Below the pieces are notes generated by a model, which saw only the letters and a program-made list of their open reading frames with translations, was not told the origin of the DNA and ran no database searches. Both the position numbers and the translations under genes were made by a program. Shown here one piece after another: positions 58,824 through 64,000 of a stretch of DNA of 64,000 bases. Location of the stretch: positions 496,001 to 560,000 of the forward strand of contig OY760938.1 of assembly GCA_963664255.1 (NCBI GenBank), written 5' to 3'. The stretch comes from G963663775 sp963664255 (GTDB lineage: Bacteria > Bacillota > Clostridia > Oscillospirales > Butyricicoccaceae). How positions within the stretch are numbered: the stretch's first letter is position 1; each line of letters opens with the position of its first letter.

Positions 58824-60243
58824 TGATCCTTACCAGTTCAGTGCCAATGGTTATCATCTGCGGCAAGGTGTTGACGATGCCGGCACCTAAACTTGATACG
58901 ATTTCGACCGCACTACTCGCGATTTGTGGGAGGTTCTGTTGAAACCCTGTAAGCAGCGACTGCGTGATTTGTACAGCGCTATCCACCACGGCCGGTGCAG
59001 CGGACGCAATCTGCGAAGAGAGGTCGCCGAAGGCCTTACCGAGTTCATCCACAAAGGCGGTTGAGCCGCCCTTATCCAACGCCTCCTGCAGCTTGCCGAT
59101 TTCGTCAATCGCTTCCGGCAGAGCCTTAGAGGTTAAAGAATCGCTGATACCCTTGAAGATGTCGCCCGAAAGCTGTTTTGCGTTATCCTCAAGAGTAGAA
59201 ACCAAGCCTGTGAAGGTCTGGCTCTGCTTTTCCATGCTCTGATAGTACTTGCCGCCTGCACTGGTGGAGCGCTCCATGGATTTTGTGATTTCATCAACCG
59301 AAACAGTGCCTGCGCTGATACGAGCATATAAACTCGACATACTTTCGCCGGTGGTCTGGCTGATCTCCTGCAGGGGGTTGAAGCCCGCTTCGATCATCTG
59401 CTTGACATCTTCCAGCTGCACTTTACCAGCACTGGACATTTGACCATACGCTGTGGAAATGCTCGTCATTTTATCGGCGTTGCCCTGCGAGATGTCGCCC
59501 AGCATGGACATCTTTTTCATAGCATCGTCAGCTGTCATGCCATAGTTCATCAGCAGCTTCGTGGTTTCCGCAAGCTGAGGCATGTCAAACGGTGTTGCCG
59601 CCCCTTGCTTTTGCAATTCAGCAACGATTTCGGTGGCTTTCTGCGCACTGCCGGTCATAACCTCGAAGCTCGTGGCGTAGGTTTCCATCTGCGCATTGTA
59701 GCCAACGCCCACCGTAGCCGCCGCGCCAATGCCCGCCGCAACTGTGCCTACAGCCGCGGCCGCAACACCGGCCGCCGTTCTCAGCCCTTCCGCTGCGACG
59801 CTACCCGCTTTTGAAAAGGCCTCCCCAAAGTGAGATACCTTTGAACCGGCAGATTCAGTAGCCTCCCCCAGCTGCCTGACATCTCGTTCTGCGGTCTGCA
59901 CGGATTCGGCACCCCGGTGGGTTTCCGTCACCATGTCTCTCAATCCCAAGTGCGCGGATTATCCTGCATCATTAAAGCTGCTCCCGAGATCCTCTACCTG
60001 TGCACCTGCCGCTTCTACCGCCTGAGTGATCTCTTCAATGCTTCTTTCCGCGCCCTTCACACCGCGTTGGGCTTCTGTCCCCATCTGGTTAAACGCTTGC
60101 CCGGCAGATTCCGCAGCGGATGTTGTTTCATCTCGGCATTCACTCGCGAGCTCTGTGAGGCGTGACCGCGTTTGGTTTAGCGTCTCTCTAGCCTGGCTGT
60201 CATCAGCCTCAATTTTGATAACTACAGAGCCATCCTCTGCCAT
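58824..60243 (-). pseudogene. Phage tape-measure protein, truncated and interrupted by a stop
   Basis: N-terminal 94 codons (MAEDGSVVIKIEADDSQARE ... GSSFNDAG) end in TAA at 59959-59961; the same frame then continues as GLRDMVTETHRGAESVQTAE with the tape-measure core VGYNAQMETYATSFEVMTGS, MTADDAMKKMSMLGDISQGN and ISAGTVSVDEITKSMERSTS. One nonsense codon splits it, and the C-terminus is cut where it meets the fragment at 58694-58823. A dead prophage tail gene. Confidence 0.85.
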
Positions 60244-60291
60244 AATTCAGCCCCCTTTCCTTAGAAAGTACGTGGTTCTTACGTCCGACGC

Positions 60292-60380
60292 AGGGAACGG
60301 ACATCCTTAGAAAGACTCTCAAACTCTGCTTTCTGCTGCTGCACTGCACCGCCGAACTCCTTTACCGCCTTGATGCACCC
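60292..60380 (-). pseudogene. Short phage gene remnant
   Basis: Minus-strand frame LGCIKAVKEFGGAVQQQKAE then FESLSKDVRSLRRT before TAA. Helical and charged, probably the tail of the gene upstream of the tape measure. No family assigned. Confidence 0.4.
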
Positions 60381-60590
60381 CAGGCTTTGTATTGGGCGGG
60401 GTCCTACTCTGCGCCACAGTCTTCTGATGAACCGTATACCTGGGAATCTAAAAACGACACCAGCAAGACCGGCAATGCAATGATGGCATCGCCCGACGCT
60501 ACAAAGAAGTTCACGTACAGCAATAATCAAATCAGCTATGATGTGTCAATGATGGGTGTTACGAAAACAGTCCAGTTTGAGAAACAATAA
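60381..60590 (+). pseudogene. C-terminal fragment of a hypothetical element protein
   Basis: Plus-strand frame YWAGSYSAPQSSDEPYTWES then SPDATKKFTYSNNQISYDVS to TAA 60590. There is no proper start; the 5' part is lost at the junction with the phage remnant. It looks like the end of a secreted or lipoprotein-type cargo gene just before the integrase. Confidence 0.55.
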
Positions 60591-60594
60591 GATA

Positions 60595-60680
60595 AAAATT
60601 CCGCCCAGTGCTACCAACACCAAGCGGGATCTATACGGGTACTGAAATTTTACGACGACTTCAGTACCTCTATTATAACA
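60595..60680 (+). promoter_or_regulatory. Two-hairpin leader of integrase 3
   Basis: Hairpin A ATTCCGC/GCGGGAT (60598-60630) with the conserved CCCAGTGC-N-AACACC middle; hairpin B GGTACTGAA (60638-60646) / TTCAGTACC (60660-60668); then TATTAT (-10) at about 60671 with TTTACG as a possible -35. Same plan and partly the same bases as the leaders at 2221 and 45476. Confidence 0.7.
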
Positions 60681-60714
60681 CACCCTTTTAGACGTGTAAA
60701 TGGAGGTTTTTTTA

Positions 60715-61893
60715 ATGAAAAAAGGCACAGATGATTATTATCGCGCAACCGGAACGGTCAACGGTGTCCGGTACAACCTCAAGAGCAAGAACCAAGAGAA
60801 GCTGAAAGCCAAAGTCCACGCCAAGGAGCGCGAGCTGGAGGACGGCAACGGCATTGTAGAGCCGACTGTTACCGTACGGGATTGGGGCGAGCGTTGGCGT
60901 GAGACCTACAAGACAGGTCTGCGGCAAGCTTCAGCGGAACGGCTTAAAGGACAGCTGGAGAACCATGTGTATCCGCATATTGGGCAGCTGCGTGTGAAGG
61001 ATGTGCGCCCGATCAACTGCCAAGGCTGCCTGAACGCTATGTCCGGCAAGGGACGCGATACCGTGAAGAAGGTCCGTAGCGTATTGCATGCGATGTTCAC
61101 CGCTGCCGTCGCAAACCGCCTGGTCAAGTATAACCCTGCCGAATCCCTCGAACTGCCCGATTGTGCCGAGGAGCAGACGCACCGTAGCATCACAGAGCGT
61201 GAACGTACCATCCAGACGCACTATGCAGGGGCATGGGTGCTCACTATGCTGTGCACTGGGCTCCGGTCGGAAGAGACTGCACCGCTGACTGGCGCTGATA
61301 TTATTGATGGTCGCATCCGCATCAACAAGGCGCTGGACGCGCGCACTTCGGAAATCAAGCCGCCGAAGAGTAACGCCGGATACCGAAGCATCCCCATCCC
61401 GCAAATCCTTGCCGACGCGCTGCCCGAGGCAGGACCGTTCGAGCCGCTCTTCCAACAGCAGAGCTACAATAAGACGGCATACCATGGGAAGATGCTGACC
61501 GCCCAGGTCATGCAGACTTGGTGGAAGCACTTCCGTGAAGCCATGGCGGCATCGGAGCAGGAGCTGATTGAGAAGAAGGAATTGAAACCCCTCACCGAAG
61601 CGCTCCCTCCTATCGTCCCCTACGACTTGCGGCATACCTTCTGCACGGACTTAGAACGGGCGGGTGTGCCTATCAACATTGCAAGCAAACTGATGGGGCA
61701 TGCCAATATTAGCGTAACCGCGAAGATCTACACGCACACCCAGCAGGACACCATAGACCAGGCCGCAGCGGCGCTGGGAGCCCTGTACTCTACTCCCACA
61801 CAAAGTCCCACACTGACGCGTCAAAAAGAAGCGGAAAACGTAAGTGATAGCGTAAATGAGCAGATAGAAGAAGAAAAGATAAATGTTTCATAA
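60715..61893 (+). CDS. Tyrosine recombinase / integrase 3
   Basis: 392 aa from ATG 60715 (GGAGG upstream). Arm domain YYRATGTVNGVRYNLKSKNQ, core-binding region, then a complete catalytic set: CTGLRSEETAPL (Arg I), EIKPPKSNAGYRSIPIP (Lys), YDLRHTFCTDLE (Arg II), LMGHANISVTAKIYTHTQ (His and Tyr). A charged tail follows. It ends 57 nt from the 3' end of tRNA-Thr, the probable attachment site. Its GC content is higher than that of integrases 1 and 2. Confidence 0.94.
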   Translation: MKKGTDDYYRATGTVNGVRYNLKSKNQEKLKAKVHAKERELEDGNGIVEPTVTVRDWGERWRETYKTGLRQASAERLKGQLENHVYPHIGQLRVKDVRPINCQGCLNAMSGKGRDTVKKVRSVLHAMFTAAVANRLVKYNPAESLELPDCAEEQTHRSITERERTIQTHYAGAWVLTMLCTGLRSEETAPLTGADIIDGRIRINKALDARTSEIKPPKSNAGYRSIPIPQILADALPEAGPFEPLFQQQSYNKTAYHGKMLTAQVMQTWWKHFREAMAASEQELIEKKELKPLTEALPPIVPYDLRHTFCTDLERAGVPINIASKLMGHANISVTAKIYTHTQQDTIDQAAAALGALYSTPTQSPTLTRQKEAENVSDSVNEQIEEEKINVS

Positions 61894-61905
61894 AATAACG
61901 AAAAC

Positions 61906-61942
61906 GCCGTATAACAGGCTTTTCAACCTACTATACGGCGTT
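61906..61942. terminator. Terminator between integrase 3 and tRNA-Thr
   Basis: AACGCCGTATA pairs with TATACGGCGTT around an 18-nt loop; it serves the leftward rRNA/tRNA transcript and the integrase. Confidence 0.8.
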
Positions 61943-61949
61943 CAAAATC

Positions 61950-62025
61950 TGGAGCTGCTGATCAGGATTGAACTGACGACCTCATCCTTACCAAGGATGT
62001 ACTCTACCGACTGAGCTACAGCAGC
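61950..62025 (-). tRNA. tRNA-Thr (GGT)
   Basis: 76 nt with encoded CCA. The acceptor GCTGCTG pairs with CAGCAGC, and the anticodon loop TTGGTAA gives GGT. Last gene of the rRNA operon and neighbour of integrase 3. Confidence 0.94.
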
Positions 62026-62046
62026 AAATATGCAGTTTTAAAAAAA

Positions 62047-62123
62047 TGGCGACCCGGATGGGGCTCGAACCCACGACCTCTAGCGTGACAGGCTAGCGCT
62101 CTAACCGACTGAGCTACCGGGCC
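62047..62123 (-). tRNA. tRNA-Asp (GTC)
   Basis: 77 nt with encoded CCA. The acceptor GGCCCGG pairs with CCGGGTC, and the anticodon loop CTGTCAC gives GTC. Confidence 0.95.
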
Positions 62124-62127
62124 ATAA

Positions 62128-62203
62128 TGGCAGGGGCAGAAGGAATCGAACCCTCGGCACGCGGTTTTGGAGACCGCTGCTCTACCAGCTGAGCTATACC
62201 CCT
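62128..62203 (-). tRNA. tRNA-Trp (CCA)
   Basis: 76 nt with encoded CCA end. The acceptor AGGGGTA pairs with TGCCCCT, and the anticodon loop CTCCAAA gives CCA. Confidence 0.95.
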
Positions 62204-62284
62204 TCATATCATCATCTGTATTCGAATGTAAAAAGCACTGTCACTGGCTTTTTCGATACAAGACAATCTTAATCGTTTGATTTT

Positions 62285-62360
62285 GGTGGGCCTTCAGGGA
62301 CTTGAACCCGGGACCGACCGGTTATGAGCCGGCTGCTCTAACCAACTGAGCTAAAGGCCC
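62285..62360 (-). tRNA. tRNA-Met (CAT)
   Basis: 76 nt with encoded CCA. The acceptor GGGCCTT pairs with AAGGCCC, and the anticodon loop CTCATAA gives CAT. The closed first acceptor pair argues for an elongator (or CAT-Ile) rather than the initiator. Confidence 0.92.
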
Positions 62361-62417
62361 ATAAACATCTTTTTGATAGAAAACTTGCCGCCACGCTTTG
62401 TAGCGGCAAGTTCTGTT

Positions 62418-62493
62418 TGGCTCCTCAAGTTGGACTCGAACCAACGACCCTGCGGTTAACAGCCGCATGCTCTACCAACTGAGCTATTGAGGA
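62418..62493 (-). tRNA. tRNA-Asn (GTT)
   Basis: 76 nt with encoded CCA. The acceptor TCCTCAA pairs with TTGAGGA, and the anticodon loop CTGTTAA gives GTT. Confidence 0.95.
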
Positions 62494-62504
62494 ATATTTA
62501 GTGT

Positions 62505-62640
62505 TTCTTCATTTACGAAACATGTGCTCTGCACATGGCATGCTCATCTCCGGTCTAAGTGCCGCCTACGGCGGTTGACCTCCGAAACACCACTCTGCGA
62601 AGTGGCGTACCAACTGAGCTATTGAGGAATATTTAGTGCT
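62505..62640 (-). pseudogene. Partial tRNA duplication upstream of tRNA-Asn
   Basis: The segment at about 62611-62638 repeats the 5' part of tRNA-Asn with its leader (ACCAACTGAGCTATTGAG continuing to GAATATTTAGTG), but the sequence at 62505-62610 does not complete a tRNA. A remnant of a duplicated or deleted tRNA gene. Confidence 0.6.
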
Positions 62641-62682
62641 TCTTTATCCTAGAATATTTATCACCTTGAAATGTTAAAGAAA

Positions 62683-62714
62683 AAAGAGACCGCGTATTAT
62701 GCGATCTCTTTCGT
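62683..62714 (-). terminator. Terminator-like hairpin after 5S rRNA
   Basis: AGAGATCGCAT and ATGCGGTCTCT-type arms with T6 on the minus strand (AAAGAGA ... TCTCTTTTTT). tRNA genes continue beyond it, so it may act partially or as a processing site. Confidence 0.65.
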
Positions 62715-62719
62715 GTGCG

Positions 62720-62829
<110 letters not shown>

Positions 62830-62914
62830 CTTTCTCTTCAATATCTCGCAAACTGCTTTGCTATGATACCATATATACAAGCACTTTGTCAAGTGTTTGT
62901 TTCTTTTTTATTGC

Positions 62915-62989
62915 TGGTGACCCGTAGGAGAATCGAACTCCTGTTTGCGGCGTGAGAGGCCGCCGTCTTAACCGCTTGACCAACGGGCC
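62915..62989 (-). tRNA. tRNA-Glu (CTC)
   Basis: 75 nt with encoded CCA. Acceptor GGCCCGT pairs with ACGGGTC, anticodon loop CTCTCAC gives CTC. Lies between 23S and 5S. Confidence 0.92.
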
Positions 62990-63024
62990 GTTCCTTCGCT
63001 GCTCTTTCCTCTTTTCAAAGGAAG

Positions 63025-63100
63025 TGGTGCACCATCGGGGACTCGAACCCAGGACCCACTGATTAAGAGTCAGTTGCTCTACCATCTGAGCTAATGGTGC
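63025..63100 (-). tRNA. tRNA-Lys (CTT)
   Basis: 76 nt with encoded CCA. Acceptor GCACCAT pairs with ATGGTGC, anticodon loop CTCTTAA gives CTT. Lies between 23S and 5S. Confidence 0.95.
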
Positions 63101-63309
63101 ACATACTTTTCTTTTCACGAAAAAAGAAAAGTATGCAAAAGAAAACCGAACCATTCTGCTTCTTTTGTGCTTTCTCTTTCGCTCAAGAAACCTGCTCTTG
63201 TGAAGATGCCTTCTCTTGTTCTATACTTCGTATAAAACATTCTATTACACCCTCAAAACTGAACAATACTTACTCGCAAAGCTTATTTTCGAGATTCAAC
63301 CCAATATAA

Positions 63310-64000
<691 letters not shown>

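Overview
The window looks like the chromosome of an anaerobic, butyrate-forming Clostridia species, possibly Butyricicoccaceae/Agathobaculum-like (Oscillospirales). This is inferred from gene content: a 4-hydroxybutyrate-to-crotonyl-CoA set beside thiolase, crotonase and 3-hydroxybutyryl-CoA dehydrogenase, a flavodiiron protein, an SLH surface protein, a Feo iron locus and AGGAGG-type ribosome binding sites. I could not check the assignment against a database.

Layout. 1-3500 is the end of an integrated element: divergent small genes, an XRE repressor, a membrane/winged-helix protein and a tyrosine integrase, abutting the 3' end of a tRNA-Ser gene. 3530-3744 holds two tRNA-Ser genes. 3850-4290 is a dead IS5-type transposase. 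4683-13000 is housekeeping (dcd, coaX, a nucleoside deoxyribosyltransferase, pgi, glyA, nth, an ABC-F ATPase), interrupted at 5243-6813 by an IS1182-family insertion inside the dcd/coaX terminator. 14.27-15.94 kb is an IS110/IS1111-family insertion with a long 3' non-coding end. 16-28 kb carries a nitroreductase, sirtuin, UPF0340 protein, HAD phosphatase, PepD-type dipeptidase, membrane proteins, an agmatine deiminase/N-carbamoylputrescine amidase pair and a flavodiiron protein. 28.2-30.3 kb encodes an SLH protein.

30.5-38.4 kb is one leftward metabolic block, read as 4-hydroxybutyrate dehydrogenase, 4-hydroxybutyryl-CoA dehydratase, a small Cys protein, CoA-transferase, thiolase, crotonase and 3-hydroxybutyryl-CoA dehydrogenase. 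Together these bring both 4-hydroxybutyrate and acetyl-CoA to crotonyl-CoA; the butyryl-CoA dehydrogenase/Etf step is not in the window. A YhaN-like ATPase and a polar amino acid ABC transporter follow.

43.8-49.6 kb is a mobile-element graveyard beside tRNA-Val: IS630 and IS5 relics, a broken integrase, a ClpP-like protein, a primase/ImmA deletion junction, tRNA-Leu, and a second integrase scrap fused to the end of the next gene. 49.5-58.6 kb is an iron locus: a DtxR-like regulator, FeoB and its small partner, two FeoA proteins and a flavodoxin, plus a divergent set with a third FeoA, a GGDEF/EAL protein and a chemotaxis receptor. A palindrome, GTTAGC-N4-GCTAAT, sits on the promoters on both sides.

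58.7-61.9 kb is a decayed prophage/integrative element with an intact integrase abutting tRNA-Thr. 61.95-64 kb is the end of a leftward rRNA operon: 23S (partial), tRNA-Lys and tRNA-Glu, 5S, then tRNA-Asn, Met, Trp, Asp and Thr.

The strongest unexplained signals are the shared two-hairpin leader in front of all three integrases, the predicted iron regulon linking Feo to c-di-GMP and chemotaxis genes, and the insertion sequence that splits a bidirectional terminator while duplicating its stem-loop.
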